Assembly: GCA_964540095.1 (NCBI GenBank)
Contig: CAZILH010000001.1
Span: 3,577-67,576 of the forward strand
Source: CALMZN01 sp964540095
GTDB lineage: Bacteria > Patescibacteriota > Patescibacteriia > UBA1558 > GWA2-36-10
Reading direction: 5' to 3'
Length of the DNA: 64,000 bases
Positions 1 to 8,505 of this stretch are shown one piece after another. The position numbers and the translations under genes were made by a program. A model generated the notes under the pieces. It had not been told where the DNA came from. It searched no databases and was given only the letters and a program-made list of their open reading frames with translations. Numbering within the stretch: the first letter of the stretch is position 1; every line of letters starts with the position of its first letter.

Positions 1-219
1 GACCATACCTGGTCCACCGCCATAGGGGGTGTCATCAACTGTTTTCCTTTTATCAGTCGCGGCTTGACGGATATCATGAGTACGAATATCAATTAACTTT
101 TTATCGCGCGCTCTTTTTAAAATTGAAGAATCAAAATAGCTATCTAAAATATTGGGAAAAATTGTCAGGATATCAAATTTCACCCGGTTAGAAATCATTT
201 TTTGTTTATCTTTTTTCAT
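1..219 (-). CDS. trmD: tRNA (guanine-N1-)-methyltransferase TrmD, N-terminal part (cut by window edge)
   Basis: TrmD uses SAM to make m1G37 in tRNAs that read CNN codons. The visible product contains KFDILTIFPNIL near its start and the strongly conserved DDTPYGGGPGMV at the window edge; both are TrmD N-terminal signatures. The rest of the gene lies outside the window. The start is uncertain. In-frame options are ATG at 219, ATG at 198 and GTG at 183; family alignment (TrmD usually begins M-K-F-D) favours the GTG at 183. None has a convincing Shine-Dalgarno. The ATG at 198 falls inside the end of an inverted repeat (183-290), so an insertion may have replaced the original leader. TrmD normally shares an operon with rpsP and a KH protein; here those genes lie 3.8 kb upstream. 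Confidence 0.9.
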   Translation of the reverse strand, partial: MKKDKQKMISNRVKFDILTIFPNILDSYFDSSILKRARDKKLIDIRTHDIRQAATDKRKTVDDTPYGGGPGMV

Positions 220-290
220 AAAGTAAAATATATAACTTATTTATTTTTACATTTTCACACAAACCCTCTTAGAATAAATTTCTAACCGGG
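183..290. repeat. MITE-like inverted-repeat element at the trmD start
   Basis: The ends CCCGGTTAGAAAT (183-195) and ATTTCTAACCGGG (278-290) are perfect 13-nt inverted repeats around an AT-rich core with no ORF. A related element with ends CCC-A-GTTAGAAATT lies at 28502-28632. One end overlaps the trmD start region. No transposase is present, so it would be non-autonomous. Confidence 0.5.
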
Positions 291-299
291 CTCATAAAA

Positions 300-1205
300 T
301 TATTGTAACCCCATTTCTTTTTTATAGCCCTCCAGCCATTCCGGCAAATTGACTTGCGGTTCCCAACCCAACAATTTTTTAGCTTTTCTGTTATCAGCCA
401 AACTTTCTTTTGGTTCCAAGCGAGCCGGGATATTTACACTTGGTCCGCCAATCATTTTGGCCAGCTCATTGATACTGTAGCTGTGTCCTCGACCTAAGTT
501 TATGACCTCGCCCTGACCCACAGTAGCACTTTCCATGGCTAACATATTTCCGCGGACAATATCAGCTACATTGGTATAGTCGCGGCGATTTTCGCCATCA
601 CCGACTATGGTCATTGGCTCATTTTTTAATCTCTGCGACACAAAAATTCCCATGACCAGACAATAGGCGCCTTCCAGGGCTTGTCTTTTGCCGTAGACAT
701 TAAAATAACGCAAACAAACAGTTGGCAGATCATAGACCTGAGTGAACAAGCGACAATACATTTCGCCAACATATTTTTGCAAACCATAGGGACTCAAAGG
801 TTTTGCTGGCATATCTTCCACTAGAGGCATTTTGTCTTGATCACCATAAGCCGAAGACGAGGCGCTGTAAATAACTTTTTTTACTTTGGCATCTCGAGCC
901 GCCACCAAAACATTGAGTGTGCAGGTCAGATTCATTTCGTTAGAAAATATCGGATCCTGGATAGATGGCTGAACGCGGGGAAAAGCCGCTAGATGAAAAA
1001 CATAATCAACGCCCTGAAACAAGGGTTTGATGTCTGCAATATTTTTTAAGTCCAACAAATGAAACTTGGCCCTAGAATTGATATTTTCTTTTTTGCCAGT
1101 AGAAAGATTGTCAATAACCACTACTTCGTGGCCCTTGGCTACCAAAGCGTCAACTAGATTTGATCCTATAAAACCGGCTCCGCCGGTCACTAAACATTTT
1201 GACAT
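300..1205 (-). CDS. NAD-dependent sugar epimerase/dehydratase (UDP-glucose 4-epimerase-like)
   Basis: This is an extended short-chain dehydrogenase of about 301 residues. The nucleotide-binding motif GGAGFIG is at residues 8-14, a serine-rich SASSSAYGD stretch follows near residue 117, and the catalytic YGLQK (YxxxK) is near residue 143. RYFNVYG and the GDGENRRDY stretch are typical of UDP-sugar epimerases of the GalE/WbpP group. It probably supplies UDP-sugars for surface glycans. I start it at the ATG at 1205, because the 26 residues upstream are unlike the family and the Rossmann strand begins right after this methionine. It sits between trmD and a foreign-looking cassette. The exact substrate cannot be read from sequence. 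Confidence 0.87.
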   Translation of the reverse strand: MSKCLVTGGAGFIGSNLVDALVAKGHEVVVIDNLSTGKKENINSRAKFHLLDLKNIADIKPLFQGVDYVFHLAAFPRVQPSIQDPIFSNEMNLTCTLNVLVAARDAKVKKVIYSASSSAYGDQDKMPLVEDMPAKPLSPYGLQKYVGEMYCRLFTQVYDLPTVCLRYFNVYGKRQALEGAYCLVMGIFVSQRLKNEPMTIVGDGENRRDYTNVADIVRGNMLAMESATVGQGEVINLGRGHSYSINELAKMIGGPSVNIPARLEPKESLADNRKAKKLLGWEPQVNLPEWLEGYKKEMGLQ

Positions 1206-1287
1206 AATATTTTTCTTAATATTATTAAAGATACTATAAATTTGAAAAAATACCAAACAGCTATACGCATATACCCTCCACAAACCA

Positions 1288-1316
1288 TTGACAAAATGTT
1301 TTATATATGATATAAA
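1288..1316 (+). promoter_or_regulatory. sigma70-type promoter of the 1380 cassette
   Basis: TTGACA (1288-1293), 17-nt spacer, TATAAA (1311-1316). The leader contains a small GCAAGA/TCTTGC hairpin before the Shine-Dalgarno GGAGG (1369-1373). Confidence 0.75.
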
Positions 1317-1379
1317 ACATGGTCAACTTGCCGCAAGATACTATCTTGCTTCTCTGCACCTTTTCATTGGAGGCATGTC

Positions 1380-1949
1380 ATGAACACGCTCAAATTCAAG
1401 CAAATGCTGCGCTGGTCACTGTTGAGTGCTGGGGGAATCGCTCTCTTCTGGATGATCTACTACATTATTCGCGGCTTTGTCCCGGTGAGCGACACCATCC
1501 GATGGAGTCGAGACAACACTATTATGCCTCCGTTCACACTGTCCCGCTGGTGGGACATTATGATGGGACCCATTTTCTCCGTTTTTGTCGTCTCGATCCT
1601 CAATTCGAACAGATCAAAGAAGGACGAAGACGAAGACTGGTACACTGGCTTTAACTGCGATCCACTCCTCGTGTTGGTTGCTGGTCTAATCCTTGGCCTA
1701 ATAATTGGCCTGGATTTGACTTCGCTGCTGCCCATCAACGGCTGCTTGATGTACAGTGTTCTACTTATGATCATCGGTGAACTCATGGGTCTGGGCTTTT
1801 TACTGACCCTTGGCCTGGCCATCGGTTTTGGTGTCAGCCTACGCTGCGGACTGGTGGTTGGTCTGGGCTTCAGCCTCATTTTTCTACTGCTATGGCTTTT
1901 GGGGAAGAAACTCATAATCCGACTCTGGAAATGGCTCATGATTCGATGA
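1380..1949 (+). CDS. Orphan polytopic membrane protein (cassette gene)
   Basis: I do not recognise the family. The 189-residue product has an N-terminal hydrophobic helix (about 13-32), another hydrophobic segment near 60-75, a charged KKDEDED loop near residue 80, then glycine/leucine-rich transmembrane segments from about 94 to 178 and a basic C-terminus. GGAGG six bases before the ATG and a consensus promoter support expression. Codons are much more GC-rich than in galE or the beta-helix gene on either side, and the gene has its own terminator. It is one of the scattered single-gene units of this window and was probably acquired independently of its neighbours. Overlapping ORFs on both strands are shadows. 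Confidence 0.7.
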   Translation: MNTLKFKQMLRWSLLSAGGIALFWMIYYIIRGFVPVSDTIRWSRDNTIMPPFTLSRWWDIMMGPIFSVFVVSILNSNRSKKDEDEDWYTGFNCDPLLVLVAGLILGLIIGLDLTSLLPINGCLMYSVLLMIIGELMGLGFLLTLGLAIGFGVSLRCGLVVGLGFSLIFLLLWLLGKKLIIRLWKWLMIR

Positions 1950-2037
1950 GTACCCCCACCTTACTCTTGCCACTTGGCGATTTGGGAAGTTGCTGTGAAA
2001 GGCTGAGCCAAATGGCCAACTGACCTCGCCATCAAAC

Positions 2038-2100
2038 CCAGAGCATGTCTCTGGGTCTGCTCGAGCCCGACGCAACACACGCGCCGGGCTTTTCTTTTTA
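2038..2100 (+). terminator. Terminator of the 1380 cassette
   Basis: A CCCAGAG/CTCTGGG hairpin (2038-2056) is followed by GCCCGACGC-AACACAC-GCGCCGGGC (2065-2089, one mismatch) and a T-rich tail. The AACACAC loop recurs in other cassette terminators. Confidence 0.75.
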
Positions 2101-2154
2101 TACCAAATTTATGCTAAAATATAATTATTAATAACCTTTAAAATACAAAAAGCT

Positions 2155-3285
2155 ATGAAACTCAAATTAATCGTCTTGGCTATGATGCTTATTTGGCCAC
2201 TAAGCAGTTTGGCCATAGAAGCCCACAACAACAATTACCTTACTTTGGCTGAAGATCAAACGGTCAATGGTAATTATTACGCGGCCGGCAACAAAATAGA
2301 AATTTTCGGCACAGTCAACGGTGATGTGTTTGCGGTTGGTAATGATATTGTCATTGATTCAGACAACATCAATGGTGATATTTTTGCCGCTGGCAACACT
2401 ATCAGCATCAAAGGCAAGGTCAATGGTTCGCTTCGCTTAGTCGGACAAAAATTGGTAGTCGACGCTGAAGTGACTAGAAATATTTTGGCCGCTGGACAGA
2501 ACTTGGATATAAATAAAGACGCAAAAATCCAAGGGCATGTCACTTTTGCCGGACAATCAGCCAGTGTCTATGGCACAGTAGGCGGCCGCTTAGAATCGGC
2601 CTTGGAAAATCTACGACTCAGTGGACAGATTGCTGGTGATGCTGATGTTTATTTGGGTAGCAAAGACAAAAAGTTAGCCAATATTGATTTAGCGAATGGC
2701 GCCAAGATCAATGGCCATCTCAAATACTGGTCTAGCCAAACTTTGAACCTTGATCAGACAAAGGTTTCTCAAGGCATTGAGCATCAGTCCATTACGCAAG
2801 TTGTTAAACGCCAAGCCAAACAGGGCTTCGGTCTCTTTGGCTGGCTATGGGAATTTTTATCAATGTTAGTTATTGCTTTGCTGTGGTGGCGCTGGCACAA
2901 CAAATTTTTCTACCAAGCTCATGAGTTGGTCCAGAAGAACAAAGGCAAAAGTTTGCTGTGGGGCTTTCTTTCTTTGATTGCCATACCAGTATTGATTATC
3001 CTCCTGATGATCACAGTAATCGGCATACCTTTGGCTCTGATACTCTTGGCTAGCTGGTTGATTGCTTTGTGCTTGGCCAAAATTTTGGCTGCCTGGATTT
3101 TGATCCGTTTTGTCCAACAAGCTTGGTGGAAAAAATATCATGGTAAGGATTGGGCCTTACTCACCTTAGGTATTTTTATTATGAGTTTACTGGCCAAAAT
3201 ACCAGTGATCGGCTGGTTAATATGTTTTATCTTTTACCTGTGGGCTTGGGGGGCAATCATTCACTATTTTTACAACAAAAAATAA
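2155..3285 (+). CDS. Secreted beta-helix (bactofilin-like) protein with C-terminal membrane domain
   Basis: The 376-residue product starts with a signal peptide (about 1-20). Residues 30-190 carry short repeats of the type V-N-G-D-V/I-F-A-x-G-N, which is the repeat pattern of bactofilins and polymer-forming beta-helices. A basic linker follows, then about four hydrophobic helices from residue 228 to the end. This suggests an extracytoplasmic beta-solenoid anchored by a C-terminal membrane module, perhaps a scaffold at the envelope. Codon use is AT-rich like the housekeeping genes, so I take it as a resident gene. A possible promoter is TTTATA-17-TATAAT just upstream (about 2099-2127). The function is inferred from fold only. 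Confidence 0.75.
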   Translation: MKLKLIVLAMMLIWPLSSLAIEAHNNNYLTLAEDQTVNGNYYAAGNKIEIFGTVNGDVFAVGNDIVIDSDNINGDIFAAGNTISIKGKVNGSLRLVGQKLVVDAEVTRNILAAGQNLDINKDAKIQGHVTFAGQSASVYGTVGGRLESALENLRLSGQIAGDADVYLGSKDKKLANIDLANGAKINGHLKYWSSQTLNLDQTKVSQGIEHQSITQVVKRQAKQGFGLFGWLWEFLSMLVIALLWWRWHNKFFYQAHELVQKNKGKSLLWGFLSLIAIPVLIILLMITVIGIPLALILLASWLIALCLAKILAAWILIRFVQQAWWKKYHGKDWALLTLGIFIMSLLAKIPVIGWLICFIFYLWAWGAIIHYFYNKK

Positions 3286-3308
3286 AATTAATATCTCCGT
3301 AAAACGAA

Positions 3309-3348
3309 ACCAGCCCAGCTTCTCGCGAGAGGCTTGGCTGGGTTTTTT
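3309..3348 (+). terminator. Intrinsic terminator of the beta-helix gene
   Basis: The CCAGCC...GGCTGG stem contains a nested CTCGCGAG and is followed by six T residues. Confidence 0.8.
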
Positions 3349-3394
3349 GTCTATAAATTATATTTCAAAATATTAAAATTTTCTTTAAAATGGA

Positions 3395-3447
3395 AAGGCA
3401 CGAGACCGCAGGGTCTCGTGCCTTGAGTTGTTTGGCGGCCGGCCGCC
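3395..3447 (-). terminator. Hairpins ending the 3448 cassette
   Basis: The palindrome GGCGGCCGGCCGCC (3434-3447) directly abuts the stop codon. It is followed in the minus direction by a perfect GGCACGAGACC/GGTCTCGTGCC stem with a weak T-rich tail. Confidence 0.65.
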
Positions 3448-3927
3448 TCAGTTCAGCGGCAGATCCACCTTCACGGGCCAGTCGCTCTCCCGCACCGTCA
3501 GCAGAGCGTAGAGGACATTGTTGTCCATGAGATCTTGCACTTGAGGTGTGCCCAACCTGCGGAACGGTGCCCAGCGGAATTTGATCGTCGGCGTCGTCGC
3601 CGACTCGTCGATCTTGACGCGGAACTTCTCCATGGGAAGGGAAGAAATGGCGTAGGTGCCGTCGTTCATTTCCCAGGAGAACTTCAGATTGACGCTGGTG
3701 CTGACCTGACTGTCCAAGCTGCCGACAATTAAGAAGAAGCTGGCGGAGGTGCTCGAGTTGACCTCCGTCCGCTCCACCATCTTGCGCAGCCGGTGCTCGC
3801 CGCCCAGAAGTGCCTCGGTCAGTGACTTCTTCGGATGCTTCTGCTCGTTTTGAACGCTCAGGATACAAACAACGGCCAGGGCTACGACAACGATCGTAAC
3901 GATAATCCAAATCCAACGCTTCGACAT
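3448..3927 (-). CDS. Orphan membrane-anchored extracytoplasmic protein (cassette gene)
   Basis: The 159-residue product has a short basic N-terminus, one strong transmembrane helix (about 5-24) and a polar remainder that would face outside. The outer part is serine/threonine-rich with beta-type patterning and contains no catalytic motif I can name. The Shine-Dalgarno GGAGAGG lies just before the ATG. Codons are strongly GC-rich compared with rpsP and the KH gene upstream. Promoter and terminator are its own. It interrupts the usual rpsP / KH / trmD neighbourhood. No family recognised. Confidence 0.7.
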   Translation of the reverse strand: MSKRWIWIIVTIVVVALAVVCILSVQNEQKHPKKSLTEALLGGEHRLRKMVERTEVNSSTSASFFLIVGSLDSQVSTSVNLKFSWEMNDGTYAISSLPMEKFRVKIDESATTPTIKFRWAPFRRLGTPQVQDLMDNNVLYALLTVRESDWPVKVDLPLN

Positions 3928-3969
3928 GGCCCTCTCCTTTCAGGGATGAATGTTCCGATAAAACATTTA

Positions 3970-3998
3970 CTTATATCATATATTTCATTTTTTGTCAA
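3970..3998 (-). promoter_or_regulatory. Promoter of the 3448 cassette
   Basis: On the minus strand: TTGACA (3998-3993), 17-nt spacer, TATAAG (3975-3970). The spacer end ATATATGA matches that of the 1288 promoter. Confidence 0.75.
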
Positions 3999-4013
3999 CC
4001 TATAAAAACCAAA

Positions 4014-4040
4014 ACGAAAAACCGAGCTTAGCTCGGTCTT
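4014..4040. terminator. Terminator after the KH-protein gene
   Basis: ACCGAGC-TTA-GCTCGGT, with T-rich tracts on both strands. It ends the rpsP-KH transcript on the minus strand. Confidence 0.8.
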
Positions 4041-4059
4041 TCTATTTTTTATGTACAAA

Positions 4060-4377
4060 TTATAATTTCAAATCGTCGACTTCTTCGTGTTTTGTTTCCA
4101 CACGTGGCATTGGGGCAGCCATTGGTCTACCTTCTTTTTCTGGTTCGTAGACCTTCAAGTTCACGTAAGAATTATTTTTGTTGCCCATGATGCGCAACAA
4201 AGTTCTCAATGACCTGGCGGTCTGACCTTGCTTGCCGATAATCTTACCCATCTCCGCTGGGTTGACCTTTAGGGTCAAAAGTACACCTCTCTCGTCGATG
4301 GTCCTTTCGACAACTACGTCTTCCGGCTTCTCAACTAGAGCTTTTACAATCATCTCCAAAAATTCTTTGTCATTCAT
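4060..4377 (-). CDS. khpA: KH-domain RNA-binding protein (KhpA/YlqC-like)
   Basis: A 105-residue protein with a single KH domain; the RNA-binding loop GKIIGKQGQTARSLR lies in the middle. The family (KhpA) binds RNA and, in Firmicutes, works with KhpB/Jag in cell-division-related post-transcriptional control. It sits about 100 nt downstream of rpsP on the same strand, the conserved gene order. A hairpin terminator follows, so trmD is no longer cotranscribed as it is in many bacteria. The C-terminal tail after the KH core is longer than in Firmicutes and acidic. Confidence 0.9.
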   Translation of the reverse strand: MNDKEFLEMIVKALVEKPEDVVVERTIDERGVLLTLKVNPAEMGKIIGKQGQTARSLRTLLRIMGNKNNSYVNLKVYEPEKEGRPMAAPMPRVETKHEEVDDLKL

Positions 4378-4473
4378 ATTTTTTCTTTAATAACTTCTTA
4401 GCATTATTCTTACAAAGGTCAAGAATAACTTAAGGCATTATAATATAATTTTAAAAAACGGTCAAACCAATCC

Positions 4474-4836
4474 CTAAACAGCCGCTTCAACAACTTCTTC
4501 TTTTTTTTCTTCAACTGGTTTTTCGACTTCGGCTGGTTTTTTCTTGGCGGCAATTTTTTCGCGACGAGCATTGGACAAGCTCACGGCCTTGGCTTTCTGG
4601 CCAGTGATGACCTTTTGTTTGATCAACAAATTGTGCAAAGTAGCTGAAGCTACAGCACCTTGTGACAACCAATATTTGATACGCTCAACCTTAAGTACTG
4701 CCACTTTAGTGTGGGGGTTGTAATTACCGACAATTTCTAGGTGGTCACCATACATATCACGTTTCTTTTCAGAAACAACTATTCTGTAGGCAGCTTGCTT
4801 TTTACGACCGACTCTAGCCATTCTTATAGCTAACAT
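4474..4836 (-). CDS. rpsP: 30S ribosomal protein S16
   Basis: The N-terminus MLAIRMARVGRKKQAAYRIV is the classical S16 start, and the VGNYNPHTK region follows. S16 is a primary assembly protein of the 30S body. At 120 residues it is longer than the roughly 80-residue core because of a charged Lys/Glu/Ala-rich C-terminal tail (from about residue 90), common in Patescibacteria. The first ATG is chosen because family members usually begin M-L-x-I-R. It heads a short minus-strand transcript with the KH protein. Confidence 0.96.
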   Translation of the reverse strand: MLAIRMARVGRKKQAAYRIVVSEKKRDMYGDHLEIVGNYNPHTKVAVLKVERIKYWLSQGAVASATLHNLLIKQKVITGQKAKAVSLSNARREKIAAKKKPAEVEKPVEEKKEEVVEAAV

Positions 4837-4976
4837 CCTTTTTTAGAAATTAATTATTAAAAGGTGCCAAAATATTACTATATTTGATAAAGTTTGTCAA
4901 TGTCGACCCCACTCACCAAAACTCCTGGACTAATCTTTTATCTTTTTGTATAATATCCAGCAGCAAAAACAACTTT

Positions 4977-5840
4977 ATGATAAAAAAAGAAAAAATTGGG
5001 TTTATTGGACAAGGTTTTATTGGCAGAAGCTATGCTGACGATTATGAGGCCCGCGGTTATGAGGTCATTCGCTATGATCGTCGACAATTCCCGCAAAACA
5101 AAGACCTGATTGCCACTTGCGATTTTGTTTTTATTGCCGTACCTACTCCCACCACGCCCCAGGGGTTTGACGACAGCGTTGTGCAAGAGGTCTTGAAATT
5201 AGTCGGCTCTGGAAAAATTGCGATTATCAAATCAACTATCAAAGTCGGAACCTGCAAAAAAATGCAGGCTCTATACCCAGATATTGTGATCATGCATAGT
5301 CCAGAATTTTTGACAGAAAAAACCGCCCTAGCAGATGCCCAGCATCCTGATAGAAATATTGTTGGCATCACTGATATAAATAATCCGGATCTCAAAAACA
5401 AAGCCCAAACAGTAATCAACTCACTACCAAAAGCTCCCTTTGAATTGATTTGCTCAGCCGAGCACGCGGAGATGATCAAGTACGCCAACAACTGCTGGTT
5501 TTACTTCAAGGTTGTTTTTATGAACACGCTCTATGACTTGGAGCAAAAACACGGCTTGAATCATGAAATAATAAAAGAAGCCCTGGCTCATGATCCGCGT
5601 ATCGGCTCCACTCATCTTGATGTCGTGCATTCCGGACGCGTCGATGTTGTGCATCAAGGCGGACGAGGCGCTGGTGGCCATTGTTTTATCAAGGATTTTG
5701 AAACTTATATCAGCATGCTCAAAGAAGCCGGACTTTACGATCAACAAAAGGCCTGCGAAGCCATCCGCGATATTAATTTGCAATATTTAAAAAACACCGG
5801 CAAGGACTTGGATCTCTTGAAAGGTGTCTACGGGGAATAA
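4977..5840 (+). CDS. UDP-glucose/GDP-mannose dehydrogenase family protein
   Basis: The 287-residue product has the NAD-binding motif GFIGQGFIG near its start, the FVFIAVPTPTTP motif near residue 60, STIKVGT near 89, and the central-domain HSPEFLTE. AEHAEMIKYANNCWFYFK corresponds to the Lys/Asn-bearing catalytic helix of this family. The GGRGAGGHCFIKD stretch near the end contains the catalytic-cysteine-type GGxCxxKD pattern. It is shorter than typical Ugd (about 400) and lacks the full C-terminal UDP-binding domain. Start at ATG 4977, as upstream residues do not fit the Rossmann fold. A TATAAT-like -10 lies just upstream. Role: probably oxidation of a nucleotide sugar for envelope glycans. 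Confidence 0.8.
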   Translation: MIKKEKIGFIGQGFIGRSYADDYEARGYEVIRYDRRQFPQNKDLIATCDFVFIAVPTPTTPQGFDDSVVQEVLKLVGSGKIAIIKSTIKVGTCKKMQALYPDIVIMHSPEFLTEKTALADAQHPDRNIVGITDINNPDLKNKAQTVINSLPKAPFELICSAEHAEMIKYANNCWFYFKVVFMNTLYDLEQKHGLNHEIIKEALAHDPRIGSTHLDVVHSGRVDVVHQGGRGAGGHCFIKDFETYISMLKEAGLYDQQKACEAIRDINLQYLKNTGKDLDLLKGVYGE

Positions 5841-5848
5841 ACTTGCCA

Positions 5849-5876
5849 AATCCAGCCTCTCGCGAGAGGCTGGATT
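5849..5876. terminator. Perfect palindrome terminator between convergent genes
   Basis: AATCCAGCCTCTCG pairs exactly with CGAGAGGCTGGATT. It separates the dehydrogenase (+) from smc (-). Confidence 0.75.
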
Positions 5877-8439
5877 ATTTAGCGGCTATTTCATCAGCTT
5901 GATCAAAACTCATGGAAAGCAGTTTTGAGACACCATCATCGCCCATGGTCACACCATAAATAATTTTGGCGTTATGCATGGTGGCTCGATTGTGCGTGAT
6001 GGCAATAAATTGAGTTTTATTGGAAATTTCTTGCAGTATCTGACTAAAACGAACTGAGTTGGCTTCATCCAAAGCAGCATCAACCTCGTCTAAGAATACA
6101 AACGGCGAGGGATTGTTGGAAATAATAGCGCAAATCAGAGCAATAGAGGTCAGCGCTTTTTCTCCGCCAGACAGCATGCTGATACCCGACAATCTTTTAC
6201 CTGGAGGCGTGGCTTTGATCTCAATACCATATTGTTTTTGAATTTTCTTTTCTGGAATTTCGCCATCAACACCTTCGACTTCCTCACCATTGCTGATAAT
6301 ATTTTCTTTAATATCCAAAATCAATTCAGCTTTGCCACCAGCAAACAATTTTTTGAAATAAGAATCAAATAGTTTGTTGATATTGTGAAAGGCCTGATCA
6401 AATTGTTTGGATATTGACTCATCTAGATCTTTGATTATTTTTTCTAAGTGCGCTATGGCCTCATTCAGATCGTCGCTCTGTGTTTTCAAGAATTGATAGC
6501 GTTCATTGACTTGGCTATATTCTTCCATGACAGCCGGATCAATGCCACCAATTATTTGTAATTGATTTTTTAAACTAGCGATTTGAACCCGACTGGCCTC
6601 AGTATCAATCTGCCCCACTTTCTTGACCTGAAAGTCGGCCATTTCCTCGCCAATTTCTCGATTCAAATCTTCTTGCTTGGTCTCCAGACGAGCCAAAACA
6701 ACTTTAATTTCATTTAACTTGCTATTTTTAGTATTAAACTCCTGCTGTATTTCGCGAAAATCTTTTTGGGACTGTACCAAGCTGCTTTTCTTTTTTTCCT
6801 CTTGCTCATTGAAAGCGCGCACTTCTTTTTCAATGCTGGCAATTTTTTTATTCTGCGAATCAATTTTGGCTAGCAGAATTTCTAGTTGATCTTTCAAGCC
6901 CTTATTGTCCTGCTTATTTTCAGCTAGATTTTTACGCTCATTCTCTAACTTTATTAACTCTTGTTTGTCTTTGTTTAATTGTTGATTGATCAAAGCAATT
7001 TCTTGATCGGCCATGGCCAATCTAGTCTTGGCCTCATTGACCTCGGCCACCATATTATCCTTGGTCAGTAATAATTGATTGAATTTTTCCGTCCAATCTT
7101 GATTGGTGTTTTTGGCTGGCCGAGAAAAATAATTTTTCACTTCCCACAAACTAGCGGTTATTTGCTGACACAATTTTTTCAATGACTCCAATTTGTCTAG
7201 AGCATCAATGTTTTCCAAAGCGCGTTCAAAATCTTGCTGTTTATCCAACAGCGCCGTCACCTTGTGGCTTATTTTTTCATTTGACCACTCATCATTGTTG
7301 TTCTTGACTTCGTCTTCTAATTTTTTAAAATCGGCTAAGATAACTTTTTGCTTGTTTTCTAAATCCAAAACCTGCTCTTGGGTTTGTTTTTGGCGGTGCT
7401 GTTTTTCCTCTAGGTGCAAATTTTGCAAATTAACTTCATTGGCTAGTGTATCTAATCTTTTTTTCAGCCAAACTATATCTACCTGGCCAGTAGAAATCAA
7501 TTGCACATCCATCTGCCCCTCAATAATGGCTTTTTCTTTGAGCGAACTATTGAGCTCATCCTGCGCTTGGCTCAGGCGATTTTGCAGATGATCAAAACTA
7601 TCTTGACGACTGCGCCCTTTTTCTTCTTTTTCCAAACTAGTTTGCAAATCAACTAATTTTTGATTCAAATTTGAAACTTCTTTGACTGAGGTCTGATACT
7701 GATCTTTATGACTAGACAATTCGCTGTTCAATTGATTGCTCAAAAAACTATAATAATCAGTTTGTAAATTATTCAAATCCCTAATTAATTGTTCTCTTTT
7801 TTCCAACCTTTTTACTTGCCGAGTCAAGCTACGCAAGTGTGGCTCCAATTCATTCAAAATCTGGCTGGTCTGACCTAGATTATTTTTGGCGCCTTCTAGC
7901 TTATTAATGGCTTGCTCTTTTTTGATCTGAAATTGACGAACGCCAGTGGCTTCATCAAAAAATTCTTTGCGCTCAGCCGATGATGAGGTCAGGATAGAGT
8001 CAATCATTCCCTGGCCAATGACGCTATAAGTCTTCTGGCCAAAATTGGCCTTGGCCAAGAGTAATTGCACATCCATCAAGCGCACTCGGCTGTTATTAAT
8101 CAAATACTCGCTCTCACCATTGCGATCAATTTTGCGAGTAATAATAATTTGCTCAAAATCTACATCAGCCAGATGGTCTTGATTGTTGAGATACAAACTA
8201 ACTTGCGCAAAGCCCAAGCGCCCTTTTTTATCAGAGCCAGCAAAAATTACATCTTCTGATTTTTTGCCACGCAAAGTTTTGGAGCTTTGCTCGCCCAAGA
8301 CCCAGCGGACAGCGTCAGCAATGTTTGACTTGCCTGAGCCATTTGGTCCGACTATGGCTGTCAATTCACGATTAAAAAAAAGCTCTGTGCTGTTGGCAAA
8401 AGATTTGAACCCCTGAATTTCTAGTTTTTCCAAATACAT
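5875..8439 (-). CDS. smc: Chromosome segregation protein SMC, short form
   Basis: ATP-dependent chromosome organiser. Walker A GPNGSGKS is at residues 31-38, with VRWVLGEQS shortly after. The C-terminal head has the ABC signature LSGGEKAL (about residue 755), Walker B FVFLDEVDAALDE and the H-loop AITHNR. The middle is coiled coil rich in Glu, Lys, Gln and Leu. At 854 residues it is about 300 shorter than typical bacterial SMC. I cannot find the glycine-rich hinge domain; around residues 380-440 there is only a short break in the coiled coil. Start at ATG 8439 because MYLEKLEIQGFKSF is the canonical SMC N-terminus. Confidence 0.92.
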   Translation of the reverse strand: MYLEKLEIQGFKSFANSTELFFNRELTAIVGPNGSGKSNIADAVRWVLGEQSSKTLRGKKSEDVIFAGSDKKGRLGFAQVSLYLNNQDHLADVDFEQIIITRKIDRNGESEYLINNSRVRLMDVQLLLAKANFGQKTYSVIGQGMIDSILTSSSAERKEFFDEATGVRQFQIKKEQAINKLEGAKNNLGQTSQILNELEPHLRSLTRQVKRLEKREQLIRDLNNLQTDYYSFLSNQLNSELSSHKDQYQTSVKEVSNLNQKLVDLQTSLEKEEKGRSRQDSFDHLQNRLSQAQDELNSSLKEKAIIEGQMDVQLISTGQVDIVWLKKRLDTLANEVNLQNLHLEEKQHRQKQTQEQVLDLENKQKVILADFKKLEDEVKNNNDEWSNEKISHKVTALLDKQQDFERALENIDALDKLESLKKLCQQITASLWEVKNYFSRPAKNTNQDWTEKFNQLLLTKDNMVAEVNEAKTRLAMADQEIALINQQLNKDKQELIKLENERKNLAENKQDNKGLKDQLEILLAKIDSQNKKIASIEKEVRAFNEQEEKKKSSLVQSQKDFREIQQEFNTKNSKLNEIKVVLARLETKQEDLNREIGEEMADFQVKKVGQIDTEASRVQIASLKNQLQIIGGIDPAVMEEYSQVNERYQFLKTQSDDLNEAIAHLEKIIKDLDESISKQFDQAFHNINKLFDSYFKKLFAGGKAELILDIKENIISNGEEVEGVDGEIPEKKIQKQYGIEIKATPPGKRLSGISMLSGGEKALTSIALICAIISNNPSPFVFLDEVDAALDEANSVRFSQILQEISNKTQFIAITHNRATMHNAKIIYGVTMGDDGVSKLLSMSFDQADEIAAK

Positions 8440-8505
8440 AAATAAAAAAATAACAACTGTTAGCGTTATTATTTTAACATAATTTATACTTTTAATAAAT
8501 ATAAA

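Noticed and set aside
1319..1654. Plus-strand ORF of 111 codons overlapping the 1380 gene
   Set aside because: It begins at the -10 edge of the promoter, has no ribosome-binding site and overlaps a gene with better signals.
1460..1939. Minus-strand ORF of 159 codons opposite the 1380 gene
   Set aside because: Mirror of a GC-rich membrane gene: basic, repetitive product and no promoter or ribosome-binding site of its own.
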